Shown: positions 22,612-36,662 of the stretch, one piece after another
How the letters are laid out: each line of letters opens with the position of its first letter
Numbering within the stretch: the stretch's first letter is position 1
From: Nephromyces sp. MM_2019
Lineage: Eukaryota; Apicomplexa; Aconoidasida; Nephromycida
DNA length: 63,816 nucleotides
NCBI GenBank assembly: GCA_015657535.1
Contig: JADHZB010000854.1
Coordinates: forward strand, 1,608 to 65,423
Direction of reading: 5' to 3'
Notes under the pieces: model-generated
The model's input: the letters and a program-made list of their open reading frames with translations, nothing else
Databases searched by the model: none
Told to the model about the DNA's origin: nothing
Program-made: the position numbers and the translations under genes

Positions 22612-25084
22612 TTAATCACGTTTTAAAAGTACAATTTTCTCACACTTATCTTTTTCTTTGAACCACAATGAGGATGCTCGCTTTCTATTTCCTCGTATGC
22701 TTTTAAAATCAATAACCTCTTGTGAATTTTCCTGAATATCTCTCAAGATTGTTGATTTAGAGCCAACTTCTATGTTGTTAGTAGTCGAAGAATCTAATCT
22801 AAAGATGTCGAATAAGTCAACTTATTTAGTTGTTCTCTATATTTAAAGATAAATAACTTACTTTTCGACAGATTGCTCGCTTATGTCGTTATTTTGAATA
22901 CTTTTGAATACTTTATCTGTGTTTTCAGATTCTAGTTCATCTAAGTCACCTCGGATATTTGTTTGAGAGTGTTTATGAGCTCTCTTGAACAAGTTTGTTA
23001 ATTCTTCATTTAAATAACTGCTTTCATTTTCACCAATTTGGTGTATTAAATCTGTTTGTGTACCAACCGACGAATGGCCACCTGAAATATTCAGTAAAAT
23101 TTTATAGTAGCATACCCCGGAGAACATTTTGCTATTGAAAATTACCTTGAGCTTTAAGAACTATATCATTAAGCTCTGTTGAAATTTTTTGAAAGTTCAA
23201 ATCAACCTCTTGATTTAATAGTTGAATTGGCTGACTTGGTGAAAAATTGTTTCCCTTAATGAAAATAAGCAATAAGTTTTAATTACCATTGGGATTTGAA
23301 TTAATTGAGAAATTAGGAAATAGGACAGTAGATAAGTGCTATACCTGTTTGCAAAAATTTTTAGACACAATCCTTTGATTTGAATCACTTAGAGTAACAA
23401 GGATTTTATCATATCCATATCCCGCCGAATCTAAGAGTTGTCAAAAATTCAATTTTGTTATAAAATGAAGTGAAATACAACTTACTTACCTTTGTCTATG
23501 TTCAAATTAGCTAATTTATATATATCATTGAATTGTTCTTTATAATTTCTTTTTTCAAGTTGTAGGTTAGCACCCTTAGATAAGTAATCGGGATGAGATA
23601 TATTTTCTTGTTTATATGACTCTTTAATATACGAGCCTTTTTGATTTTTAAATAATAAAAAGATAGAGAAGGCCTCTTCCTAAGAAAAAGTGTAAAACTG
23701 TAACATTTTCAATAGACTTTGCTTTATACAAACCTCAATTAGTGCCTGGTTTGTCGCTTCTGTATAAGTAGTGGAATTTGATAGCTCAAGAAATGATTTA
23801 TATGAGGATTCGACATTGCTAAGACTCCTATTAGCTAAATCTTTCAATATATTTATTGATGTATTGGCCACTTCTAAGTTCCTCTGAAAGGCCACGTCTA
23901 AGGCTTTCAATACCTTAAGGAAATTATATCACTTTTGTAAATTACTGATAAGTAATAAGGTATGGTTCATTTTAACTTACAGAATCCTCCAAGTCCTCGC
24001 AACTAGTTTGAAGGTTTTGTTCTAAATAAGACTTAACGAGGCTCAGATTAGTTTTATTTTCACTATGATTATCTGAAATTTGTTGGTCATTGCTTTCACT
24101 TAAGGATCTTAAAATTTTCGAGCTTTGGTAGCAAGCATTAGATTGAGCAAGCTTAAAGGTTTTTTCAATCTGTTTTTGAAGACTTTTAGATGACTCATCA
24201 ATATGGTTAGGCTCAGTAGGACCTTTGCTTGCAGGAATTTCAGGATAGCTGGTGTGTATAGGTCCTGAAATTAAAGATGTTTTATTAAACTCTGGGCTAT
24301 CATGGGCTGCACTTGACGCTTGAATTGAACTTGAGCTGCTAAAGTTATTATCAGTATGAAAATTTGTGTTTGAATTTACTTGGTAATAATCTTGTTTCGA
24401 CACTTTGCCATTTGTTTTAAGTTTTGATGGAGCTCCTTCGAGTCTTATCCTTGAACTCTCATTTGAAAGCCTTTGTTTAAAATTTGTATTCTCATTGGGT
24501 AAAGGCTCTTCAACATTTCTATTTTGTCCGGCAACGTGGGCAGCTGATGAATTATTTATAACTGAAAATTGTTGCAAGTTAGAGAGAGGCTCAGAGTGTA
24601 TTTGTGAGAGTAGACTTTTTGTTTGTTCTTGTTTGTTAAAATTTTCCACACTTTGTTGTGTAATTAAAGTATCAGATTGGACCTCGGCTTGCTGTGTTGT
24701 GGGTGGATTTTCAAATAGTTCTTGTATGATTTGATTCCCAGCTAATTCTAGTGAGGGTGGAGCTCCTGGAGATACTTGTTCGTTAGTGAATTCACCTGCT
24801 TGCTTTTCTGGCTGAGTATCAATTTGTTTGGCACTCTTTTTCGGGGGAGATTTGCTCGCCTTTTTTGGATTCTGATTAAAACCCTTTTTTGGGCTACTAA
24901 CCTTTACAGCTGGAAATTTGATAGCATTTTTCCTTAACAATTGCTTTGTTGGTGGAATCTTATTCTTTGCTTTTGTGGTAGAATTACTAGCTGTTTCACT
25001 TGAGTAATAGGCCTCTGAGAAAAATTTTTTGTTTTTCAGACTTATTTCGTGAATTATACCGCATTGAATTCCTTCATAATTCAT
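22612..25084 (-). CDS. Large low-complexity protein with basic PKK region, unknown
   Basis: Exon 1 (about 23981-25084) starts MNYEGIQCGIIHEIS. It carries a basic stretch (VKVSSPKKGFNQNPKKASK), then about 250 Ser/Asn/Gln-rich residues. Further exons follow at about 23911-23745 (VAFQRNLEVANTSINILKDL), 23675-23490, 23432-23345, 23262-23150, 23082-22862 and 22800-22612, each bounded by GT-AG in phase. The C-terminal exons are acidic and helical (HQIGENESSYLNEELTNLF). There is no membrane span or known domain. The SPKK/PPKK motifs suggest DNA or phospho-regulated binding, which is inference only. The terminal frame stops at 22612, but a GTGTGAG donor just before that stop could splice on to the downstream model instead. 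Confidence 0.6.
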
Positions 25085-27369
25085 TGCTTTAACCTAAAAT
25101 GTGGCCTAATTTTTCATTGCCTATCATTATAACTTGTTTGTGGGTATTGTTTAAAAATTATTTATAATAAGCAATTTGGATAAAATATCAACACAGCTCA
25201 ACAGCTCTTGTTGAAATTTATGTTTCATACACTAAACTCTAGCTTTGAAGATATTTAAACGAAATAAATTTATATCATTTCTTTAAATTAGTACGTAGGC
25301 TTGGATCTTAAAAAGTGCCACTATCTCTTTTTAGTTTTAATATGACGTTTTATTTTACAAGGTAGCACTAGAAAGCTTACTATAGTTTAAATTTTGGGCA
25401 CTTTACTATTAGTCTAGCTTTAATGCTAGCATTAAAAGTTATGAACCTATAAAGCATTAGTACTAAGGCCATATTTACATAGTGGGGGATAAAAGAAATT
25501 AAATAAATAATAATTAAAATTGGCTTAGAATGTTCATTGTGCTGATAATTTGCTTAGGCTAAACAGTTTGATATGTAAACTACCACCCATTCCTAAACAT
25601 AATCAACTGAGGGTAATGATTCACAATAAAGTGTATAAAAAAAATTTTCTAACCAAAATTGAAGTTGATAACAAAACAAACTTGATCCCGAATCTATTCG
25701 TAGCTATAGAGCTAGAAGTGAAAAGCTAGGATATAGTAGATAGTCAAATGACAATAATCTTTTATTAATCGAAGTAAAACCATGTCAATAGGGACAGGTA
25801 AGAGAAGTCTTAACAAAATACTTTGGTAAAGCTTCCCTTTGTATACTCATTGAAACATTTCAACCATCACACTTCGAGTTTTTAAGTGGCCACATATTAA
25901 AATCTGTAAATAGACTTACTACATGATGTTAAGGTTCAAACAAGCCCTTTGTAATAAATCAATTTAATTCGTTTTATCACTTTAATACAAGACTCACTTT
26001 TTGATGACTGGATAATTAAGATAAATTATATTTCAATTTCGAGTAATGTAATCAAAGTTATATAACTTGAACAATTAACACGAGTGATTCTCTTTCTACA
26101 GTAAGCAATTCCTATTTATGTTACAAAAGTGAGCATGGCGTTTGTCAATTTTAATGAGCCTAGTAAGCTAGATTCTTTGTGTTTATAGACTTATAAGCAT
26201 TATTGATAAAATAGCTAGCTAAGTAGATATTAAAATTAAAGTGAGAAAAGGTAAGCTCATTTTTCACTGGAAAGCTCTCTCAAGCGTTGCTCTTTGCTCA
26301 GGTAAATAACTTAATTGCATCTCGTGACATAAACCCGTCTGAATATGACGTGAGTTAGATCGAATTTGCGATAATCCCAGAATAATATGCAAACATAAAA
26401 CCAACATAATACGGTAAGTTGGGTAAATGCTAAAATTTTTACAATAGTTTTAGGAAAAGTTTGATTTTCCTCGTACAGACCATTAGCTTTGTACCGGCTG
26501 TGTTAGTCACATGTTTTGTAGATATGTAGGCATAAAGCTGAAGATTATCTTTCAAATTTGGGTAACTGAGCTAATCGTGGAGTGGGCAAAGCGTGTTTTT
26601 ATTTTGACAAAAATCTTATGCTTGTGTGCACTAGCCTACTTTTAGGGGACTCTAGTTTCTAGAAGAAAAATTATGGTAGAATCCAGCTAGTTGCTCAAGA
26701 ATAAGTAGCCTTTATTAAGCAAGAATTTCTCTTTTGAATTTCAAAACCGTAGAGAAAACTTTGAAGAAGGGTGAGAAAACTTTCTCTTTGTTAAAGTTTA
26801 CACTGTCAAATTGGGGAAGAACATGTTGTTTCTGCTTCATGAAACTATTTCTTTTGTGGCTCACTTGATATGAAACAACTACTTTTGTATAAAATAACTA
26901 CGATCTAAAGATGAACATCACTTCCTCTATGCATTGTGCATTAGCTAGCGAAATCTTATCTGTTCTAGTAACTGGCAAGACTAGGGAGTAGAGCCCAAGT
27001 TACAAAACTAGCCAAAATTCGCTACGTAAAATGGAGTATATTCCTAGTTCGGTGTACGTCACAACTTAGGTAAGAATTGGACCCAGAGAATTAGCAAGTT
27101 AGGTTTGTGGTTAAAAGCAAATTCTAGTTTTTTGCTAGTGCTCAAATGCCTTAACGAATTTTATTCGTAAAAAAAAACTCCTTAGAGCTTTGGAAAATTT
27201 TCTCCAGGAAATTTTAAGCTTGTAAGCTTAACACACGTACTATTTAAGAAATTTAATTTTACATTTATTTTCGGAACGCTCTAATGTAATTTGCTTATAC
27301 TAGATAAGACTCTAGCTAGATTTAGTTCTTAGCTGTGGTTAACTTTTTAGAAATGAGCAAGTTCTGGAT
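25085..27369. other. 2.3-kb gene-free block
   Basis: No open frame of useful length on either strand and no exon pattern. The base composition is less extreme than other spacers, with many CTAGCT-like and AGCTT-like words. I compared it by eye with tRNA, 5S, U-snRNA and SRP RNA landmarks and found none. It may hold an unidentified noncoding RNA or the long upstream region of the minus-strand gene starting at 25084. Confidence 0.5.
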
Positions 27370-27384
27370 GCGCGAGTGGTGCAA

Positions 27385-27416
<32 letters not shown>

Positions 27417-27442
27417 TGTGGGTTCGAGTCCCATCTCGTGCA
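27370..27442 (+). tRNA. tRNA-Arg (anticodon CCG)
   Basis: A 73-nt cloverleaf. The acceptor stem GCGCGAG pairs with CTCGTGC (one G-U), with discriminator A. The D arm is GTGC/GCGC. The anticodon stem TCGCC/GGCGA closes the loop CTCCGGA, so the anticodon is CCG, reading CGG (Arg). The T arm is GTGGG/CCCAT with loop TTCGAGT. The B box GGTTCGAGTCC and the A-box region are intact. No intron and no encoded CCA. A downstream T-rich stretch could act as a Pol III terminator. Confidence 0.95.
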
Positions 27443-28258
27443 ATCTTAGTTATATACATAATTAATATATTTTCAAGACACTTTAACGTTAGTAGAATAA
27501 GACAGCTTACACTTGAAAATTCACCTAGGGTAGAGGTTTTGTTGATTTAGACACTATGGCTTTGTCTTCACTTTATAGCATTCCTATAATGGTAAAGTGG
27601 TTGTAAATCTGTTTTTTCGAATGGCTAAGTGGGTAAATGATTTTTCTCAGCTATTGACTAGATTAAAGTTTAAAAATCTAGCATTTTATTCTACAACTTA
27701 GCCTGTACGAGACCATGTGGCATCTGCTTTAGCTTAGTTAAAACATCACCAACCAAATTACTGAAGAGCTCTAAGTAGAGTCGTGTAAATAAACTTTCAT
27801 GTGAATAAATTTACAACTCTCGTGTGTCATTGACCTCTTACTACTTTTTTTATGGAAAATAAGCTTACAATAATAACATATTTCAGCTTAATGAAGGATC
27901 AATTTTTTCACACACTAATTTATTGATAAACATATTTCAAGACTTCAACAAATCATAGTAACGCCCAAACTGCTAATGGCATGCTTGAGTTTATACTAAG
28001 ATTGACTAAAGTTAAATCAGTGAGGTGCTGTTTTATATTTGAAAATTAATATAATAAACCGTCATTGCCCACATCACTAATATTCAAGACATCAATAAAA
28101 TTCCTGTTATTCCTTAATGATAGAATGACTGTTTCTACGAATAAATCCAAGTAATGCTTTTCCCTGAGTTTCAACACATTGGTAGGAGCCTAAGCACATA
28201 ACATTGAACAGTTCGACAATTTCTACCCCACTCCCTAAACATTATAACTTAACACAAA
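27443..28258. other. Intergenic, no gene seen
   Basis: Spacer between the tRNA and the large LRR gene; it should contain that gene's promoter. No exon or RNA signature found. Confidence 0.45.
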
Positions 28259-31200
28259 ATGATTTATTCTATAATTACAAGCGAGTTTTTAAAACGAGAA
28301 TTAGGCGAAAAATGGATGACACTGAGTCCAAAAATAATTGACTTTTCTAAAGCAACATATGAACTATACACTTTATGTGATGAAAATGGTGGTTTTATTA
28401 ATAGTAACTTGGACCTAATCCGGCTACAAGTGTTAAAAGCAAGTAAAAATCGGCTAGACCAAAACATTGGAAAAGACCTCTCTGAAAACAGCTCAAGGCT
28501 AACAAGTCTTAATACTATAGACTTGTCAGACAATCAAATTGGTATTTTTGATTGTACTTTGGAAAACTTATTAAGTATTGATCTTAGTAATAACAATATC
28601 ATACGAATGCCTGACATAAGCTTATCGAAAAATCTAAGGTACCTAAACCTCTCACATAACAATATATCAGGTTAGCTACCGCCAATCCTTTGATTAAAAC
28701 TTTTTGAAATTGCCCTCTTTTTGGTATTGATTATATTCTAATTACTTTTCTTCTATTCAGTTCTTAGCACTCAAAACATACGCTTTATGAAACTCAAGGA
28801 GTTGGATTTATCTTATAACAATGTAAAATCGCTTCCCAGTGAAATTTTGAGATTCATAAAGTTCTTATCAGGGCTGCAAAATTTGGAAGTCAGGATACAT
28901 GGTGGATTCCGAAATTAGAAAATTTTTTACATATTTCGTTTGTTTTTAGGCTTTAAAGCTCGAAGGAAATCCTTTTGCGCTTTATTTTCCGGAATTTTTC
29001 GCTATTGCATTGAAATTTTTGCCAAATCTTAAGTATTTAGACTCGGTACCAATATCAGATGAGATGAGGAGAACTTACCTAAATATTTACGTAGGAGAAC
29101 CCAAAAGGTTTGGAGCTGATTAATTTTAAACCTGAGGAACTTTTAAAATGATAATTTTATTTTCTTTTGTTAGTTTGGATATGATGTATTATGAAAGGAT
29201 TAATGCCAATAAAAAGCCTTTTAATGGGAATATACTAGACCAGGAATCAATTGTAATTAGAAAATTTTTATATGGACATGTATCAGTTTTATTGCTATTT
29301 TCAATTTCAGGAATCATTCAAACAGAACAATCTCATTGACATGCTTGAAATACTCAAGACTTGCATGTCAGATAGATATAAAAGGAGCTTGTATGCAGCA
29401 AGATTTTATGATTCAGCTTGTGCTGTAAGAAATAAGCTAACACTTTTGAAAAGATTGATTCTTAAATTTCCATTTCAGATTGGATTCCTAAATAAGCAGG
29501 CCACATCTGACGGGATATGGAATTTTGTTGATCAGAACTATAGAGTAAGGCAAAACCATATCTTAGCTTGCTTGATACATTATCTTTCCAACTTACCTAT
29601 AGGTTCGTAGGGACTTTATACAAGATTTACTAGATCAAGCACTTTTTGTTATTGAATCATCACAAGAAATCAGTACTCACATAATAAGGTAAAGCTTCCT
29701 TTCCTTCAAAAGGCTAAAAATTTGAGAAAATTTTATATTCAGAGGAATTGTAAAATTGCTACTTATCAATGAAGAGAATATGCGAAAATCTATATCTTTA
29801 TGGCTGAAAAAGCTTCTTGAAACAGAATCGTACTTCCAATTGTGTTTAGAATCAATTGAAGAAAGCTTGTTGACAGAGATATATGATTTAGATGTGAGAG
29901 ACGGCTTCTAAAAAACATAACCCATAAATTTTTCTGACTAAATAATAAATTAGGATGAAGCCTTACGGGGTCTTTTATCGAGCCTTGACATTTTGCCTAT
30001 GGACTCTAGAATATCAGGCATCTAATATTAAAACTTCGCTTTTCAAATATAAAAACTTGATATTTTATTATTCAGACATTCTCCAAGCATATTTACCACT
30101 CTTAATCTCATCTTTACAAAATAATATATCTAATCAGTAAACATCTAGAGCTTAACCTATAAAGTATTTCTTCCAATTATCACGCTTTTCTACTTTTAAA
30201 TTCAGAAACTCATGGAAAATTGTTCATCGAGCATGTGTAAACATGGAAAGCTCTTTAGAAGCATTTGGGCTCGGTCTTGGCCATGTAATTTATTTGCAAA
30301 TCAAAATTGTCTACCTCAAACTAATTGATATAAATTTTTGAGGACTCAGATTTGCATACATGAGATCCGAAATCTGCTTAAAAGAATTGATAACTCTTCA
30401 AATCTTACTAATGTTTGTAACGTAATCAGGTGAAAAATAGAATAGCTGAATATATACATGCATTCATATTCTTACGCAGTCACACATCTCAAAATTTTTA
30501 TAAAACCTAGTGAACTTTGTAAGTTCCCTAAGGCAGCAAAATTTTTTAGTAGGAATCAAGTACACATCAACCTGATCGACATATTAGATGAGGTACAACC
30601 AAAACTTGATAGGACTGTTTCTAACAAGGTATGATCAATCTTTCTAATTGTTCTCTATGGTATCAAGATCATCAAGTTAATTATTCAGGTTGTAACTTCG
30701 ATTTTGAACTGTTTAACTTCGATAATTGACCATAATCCAGATGTAACTAGATTAGATCTTAGTTATTTTGATTTAAATTTTACTTAACAAATTATTGATC
30801 ATTAATTATACCCAGGCAATGCAAGAAGTATGTAGATTTCATCATATTTTAGATGTATTCATAATTGAAATAAAAGTTAATAATCCTGATCACTTAATCC
30901 TGGCTGCATCTGCAAGAGGTAAAGTAGACATAAGCTATAAATTGAATAATAAACACTTTTGAGCAAATAATTTGCTTAAAGCATGAGACATTAATGTTTT
31001 TTCCTTTGGGTTGTAAGCAAAAAACTCCCAAAGTAAATATCATCAATGTATAAATTCTTTTTATGATTGATCTTTGTAGGATTAAGGCTAGTAATGGAGA
31101 GAAATAAGAACAATGTAGAAGATTTAAAATATGTAACTGAAGAATGCTATAAGTTCATACCAACAATGAAAGAGCTCAACAATTTTATGGTAAGAAGTTT

Positions 31201-34200
31201 GAAACTTAGATTGATTCACAATCACAAAAAGTGTACAATCTAAAGGTAGTCTTTCAAAACGAAGATCAAAATCAAGCAACGTGCGCATCTTTGGTTCGTC
31301 TGTTGCGTTTTTACTTCGAAAATAAAGAAGTCCCTTATATTAAGGTCAAGGATTAGTAATTAAAAAAGCTCCGATCAAGCTATTTTTATAAATGTATTTG
31401 ATTTGTAGGAATGTATTGAAGTTATGTCTCTCCACAATGTTGATAAATATCTTTTCCAATTACTAAAAGAAACAAAAAGTGATGAATTAAGAGCTGAAGT
31501 TTTGGAGTTCATAGAATATATGCCGGCAGAGAGCATAAAGCAAACTCACATTTTCGAGTTGAACAATTTACTATCCTCTAGCTTAGAAAAAAAGACAAGT
31601 AAGTGTAGCAGAAAAAATACTGTGTTAATAGCATTCATAGTAAAGAGTATATATGTCTTAAATTTCTATCTGAATTATTTCAGTGTTGATTTGTAAGATG
31701 TTTCAGAGCATTGTGACGGTGTTTCTAAATTTGTTGAATGTTAAAAATGATATGCTAATCGATTTCATTTTTGAGGCTAGTAGTAGGACAATCATAAACT
31801 TATTTAAAGTGTTAGAAAAGTTAAGCTCACGTTTTACTTCAAGATCTTGGTAAGAGTATATATATCAAATTTTAACTACTCGAAAACCTTGTAATTGTTT
31901 TGATTAATAAAGTGCTGAAGATGAAGAAATAAAAACGGCAATCAAGATTATAAATTTTCTAAGGTTCGCTTCTCATTTTCCAAAGTTTAGATTAATTTCA
32001 AGGTAACTGCAATTAAATTAAGCTAGAGCTAGCTCAAAAAGAAAATATGATACCTAGAAATGAAAGCTTCTTAGAAAGTTTTAACAAAGTAATAAAACAA
32101 GAGGAAAAGTTAAAGGAAATTTATAACTTGGTTAGCATTTATAAGGATAAAATGAAGAAAGCGTAAGACTGCATAGCATAACATACTGTGAATTCAAAAC
32201 TATAGGAACTACCTTTGGAGTACACATGGACAGGACATTCGGTTAAATTCTTACTTTCCTCACTTTCCGGAAGAAATAAGTTGTCTGCATCCAGTAAACA
32301 AGCCTTCCGTATCTATCACCGAATTGCAAACATCCTTGAGGGCTCTGATGATCTGAACGCTTTTAAAAGAGATGTTGATGTTAAAGTAATAACCATAAAG
32401 TAAATAATTTATTAGTCCTAGTAGAAATATTTTTAATATTTCAAGGAAATGTGCCTCGATGAAAGTATGACTTGGAAGTCTGACTCTTTGATTAGGCTTA
32501 ATATACTTAATTTAGACAAAGCTATGTCCTATGAAAGAAATGCTCAGCTACATGTAGGATAAAATTTCTAGCTCGACAGACTAACTGAAATAGGCTAAAA
32601 TAACTTTAAATGTGCCTGTCTACAGGAATATGTATTACACAAAGGTGTTGATAAGATGCTGGTGTTCCTCTCTCATTACTTTTACCACGCTTTTCAAGCT
32701 AATCTCAAGTAATTCATTCGGTTAATACAAACATATATTGTTAAAACAATATATGTTAATAAAGTCTTGAAAGAGAGCGTGGAGAAAATCCTGAGTATTG
32801 GGCTGGTGTTCTAAAGGGTAAAAAAGAGGATTCAGAAGCACAACAGGTGATCCTTTACTGATAGTAGACCAAACATATTGCTCTATTTAAAAATAAAAAG
32901 CCTTAGTTAGAATTTATAGAGTGGGAAGATGAATCCAACTATTGGCCTCATCTGGCTTCTGTAAATAAAGATTTATGCGAAGGAAATGACTATGAACAAA
33001 TGGTAAGTCCATAGTAAAATAATAATTACAAAAGCCTTAAGCCATTGGAATGATGTTTCAGAAATATTCTCTGGCTTTATTGGGTGTTAATACGAAGGCA
33101 AAAAGTAAGTACTGCTATGCAATTAAATTTCACAAAATCTGTTATAATTATTTTGTGTAGGCTCTGATATGATCTTACCAAAGCAAAAGATTTTGATAAA
33201 CAGAGTTCGAGTAAGTGTTATATACATTTAATAACACATATCGCAACAAAATAATTGATGCAGATCCCAGGAGAACAACCAGCTCATGTACTCAGCCCTG
33301 TCTACATAATTTCGGCCTACTTACGGTATCAAATCACCTCGTAGAATCACTTTTCAGTTTCTCTTCACAAAAACTTTAATGATCTTGTTCTACTGCTCTT
33401 TTTTCTACGTAATAAATGTTTTTAAAAATTCTAACAGCTGCCTATATGTCTGCATAAGCTACTCTGAAGATACAAAAATAAAATCCACTGTATTAAGCAT
33501 ACTAAATAGACCCACGTTTGCGCGGCAATTAATATCATTGGTTAGCTTAATACTTTCGAATTTTGTAGCTTTTTACCAGAGCTTATCACTTGAAATTAGG
33601 TTCTCCTCAATTCATCCTCAAACTTGAATTTGCAAGAAAAATTGTTAAAGTTATTTTCCTTGTCTCTAAAGTCGCAATTATTTGAAAAGGTATGCAGAGT
33701 GTAATTGATCAAATCTTAAGTCAAATAATATGTCTTAAAATTATCGTCCAGGCTGACTCAATGGACTCGCTTATAATTTATGATATCATTATCAAGTATG
33801 TCAATTGCTAATATAAAAACCCCATTAAAGAGTCATACTTATTATATGAAATTTAGTGCAATAATAAGAATGGGAGAATTTATCAAGAAAACAATCAATC
33901 TAAAGTCTTATAGGAGCCTCTCTTATGAAGAATATGTAATTGAACAAACTCAGAGCACAGATTTGCATAAATCATAAATTATTTAAACCTTTAGGCTTTC
34001 TGTTCATCATTGAGTTCTCTCATAATACTTATCATAAATCAAGTTCCATATATAAGATTTTCTGCATATTTTAAAATACAGGTAAAAATAATAAACAATA
34101 CATATAAATTATTAAAAACTTACAATTAATACAGGCCAATTGTGTCGATATAAGTTTTCTGAGGTTTTTTCCTAAGTCAATACTTGAGCTTATTCAAAAC

Positions 34201-36463
34201 CTGCTGTTATATAGTCTAAAAGTAGAGCATGGGGCTGAGCGGTCTAATATGAGTTTTTATGATTTAAAACATATTGTGTTAATCAAACTGCTATTTATGA
34301 TCATACAGGGGCTCATATATTAGTCACTTACTGGAAAGAACAGCATATCTACATGAAAGTCAGTGTACATTGCTTAAGTAAAATAAAAAAAATAGCTAAT
34401 AAAACGTTAAAATCAGAAATAAGATGTGACAGCTTACAAGCCTTGAGCTCAATCGCCGCTTACCTTCCACAGAGAAAATATGAAATCATATATCAACTGA
34501 ACCTAGTAATAAGCTTAAAAGAATCCCTCAAACGTTATAAACACCACATTTTATACATTCTATTTAGAATGGGATGAGGAACAAATTAGCCATAAGAAAT
34601 GGTCTCAAGCTCGAAATCCTTCTCCAAAGTCACCTAGTGACGCTGAGAAGATCTTTAGTAAACTCAAAAACTAGCTAACCCAGGAGATAAATTGATTTTA
34701 ATTTGTTATCAGGAAGTCTTTTTATCGCAACACCAAAAAAAGCCAATAAAAGTTTTCGAAATCTTTTTAGTCAAGCTATTTTCTGATGAGTACGGTAAGA
34801 GCTCTGAAATTTAGGAAATAAAATAAGCCCTATATATAATCAAGGCTTGAATCAAAATTTTTAGATAACCAACTTAGGAGAGCAGCACTTGTTCTTACAG
34901 ATATTGGTATATATCAAGTGTCAATTCAAGAAGACTTGTGAGCCCAAATTTAATTTCCTAAACTCGATTAGAACTTACCTTGTGCTATTTACTCTAATAG
35001 ATCGGACTTATATGACAAGAAATTTCTAAAGAATTTTCTAAGGGAAAAAGAATTTGTAATATACAAGTATCAAGATATCAAAATAGTTCTTTCAAGCTTC
35101 CCAAGTGATCAAATTTTGATTATAAAAATGGTAAGACTTAAAATAGTGACACTTTAGCTTCAATTTGTTTAGATTGATTCATTATATCAACTAGGAAGAA
35201 AAATCATCAAACAAAACCTCTGAAATATTCCTATGCGAAAAGGTAAAAACAAAATAGATTCACAAACCATGTAAGAATTCTGAATTTAAAACTTCAGACT
35301 GGTGGTGCCTTACAAATTATAGAGATCTTGTCAAATCCAAGTAAACTAGATGGTTTTATATTTTGTTGTTTAGACGATATTATTAAATGTTTTTCAGAAT
35401 TTGGAGATTACTCGAGTTCTTACACAATGAAGCAGGATCTGTCCCTGATTATGCAACTTGAAGGTTTCTCCATATTTCTTAAGGATTCTCTTGTTGCTAT
35501 TTTCGCTTTCCTCAAGGTTGCTTTCGCTACAAAAAATTTGTATATAATTGCAATGTATTTTGTAAAAACTTCAGAAGCCAATGGGCGATCAACAAAACTT
35601 GTGCCTATTTGTGTTGAAATGGGATGGTAATTTTACATTCTTTAAACATTCTTTAAGATGCAAATGGGAAACTTTTTTTGCAAATCTTAGAATTGATATG
35701 CTGCAAAGTTAACTGGAAAAAATGGAAGGAAACTTTAGGTATTTATTTTAACATAAAATATTCCTTAAATGATTTTATTGACATATTCCATAGAGACTAG
35801 CGATTTTCAAGAATCTGAAAAGAATGAAGTAGTTGAAAGATTAAACAACTTTTATGGGAAAATAATTGGAAAATCGGAAAACGTAACACAAGAAATTTCA
35901 CCTGATGAGAGTTTAGTATCAAACAATGTGAGGTTGCCATCATACTAAGTGGCTTCATTTTGCAAAGATGAGCAAAATTTTTGTAGGAAATGCTAAGCTA
36001 TTTCAAGACTTGGTTCTCAACAAGGAGCTTTTATGACATGCTAGAACCAACATTTTTTATCACAAAAAGGGATGAATTAGTCGAGATTCTCTTTAAAATA
36101 GACATTGAAGATATTTCTCAAGTTATTCTTATGAAATGCTATTATTGAAATTGATTTTCAGAATGCTTATCTAAACATTAATTTTTCTTTAGGTTCACTA
36201 TAAAGAAACAGGAGAAAATATAATTTCCTTTTCTGTTTCAAATAAAGAACTTCCTACAGAGTCTGAAGGTTACCAAGTTCTGTTTTTAGATGATAGGAGC
36301 CGTGAAAGATGGAAAAGATATTTAGCAATGGCCCTAAATGAAAAGGATACAGCAAGGTTTGTATATATATGTTAACAAGTTCAGGATATCTTGTTACTTA
36401 TTTTGCTTTTTGTAAAAATTTGGTAGAAAATGGATAAGGAGGTGGAAAGCAGCTGATAAATAG
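28259..36463 (+). CDS. Giant leucine-rich repeat protein with PH-like C-terminus
   Basis: An 8.2-kb gene with dozens of short exons and introns of about 40-110 nt. Exon 1 (28259-28670) starts MIYSIITSEFLKRELG and carries leucine-rich repeats: LNTIDLSDNQIG, LLSIDLSNNNIIRMP and LRYLNLSHNNISG. Exons 2 and 3 (28761-28888, 28950 onward) add LKELDLSYNNVKSLP and a capping LKLEGNPFALYFPEFF. The next several kilobases encode Leu/Ile/Lys-rich helical segments such as ISLWLKKLLETESYF and VDKYLFQLLKETKSDELRAE, consistent with an ARM/HEAT-type solenoid, though I cannot count repeats reliably. The last exons read EGYQVLFLDDRSRERWKRYL and end RKWIRRWKAADK; a Trp-containing helix after beta strands is how PH domains close. 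No membrane span or kinase motif. The exon chain is not fully resolved, so it could be more than one gene, but no internal start or terminal context was seen. Likely a cytoplasmic scaffold (inference). Confidence 0.7.
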
Positions 36464-36662
36464 TTTAACCTGTTGGAAAAATTAAAAATCTCAAAGCTCG
36501 AACATTTAATTTTTCTCATTTTTAATAATTTATTTAAAATTTCTAATAATTTGATTATCAATATTTATCTTGTAAATGCTACATATAAACTATTCTGTAA
36601 AAAGGAAGCTGATTGGCAACACTTCCAGCTTTATAGTTGCAATTTGTTAATGTTTTTTAGTA

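Noticed and set aside
24405..24734. Plus-strand Ser/Cys-rich frame
   Set aside because: Shadow of the large low-complexity minus-strand exon.
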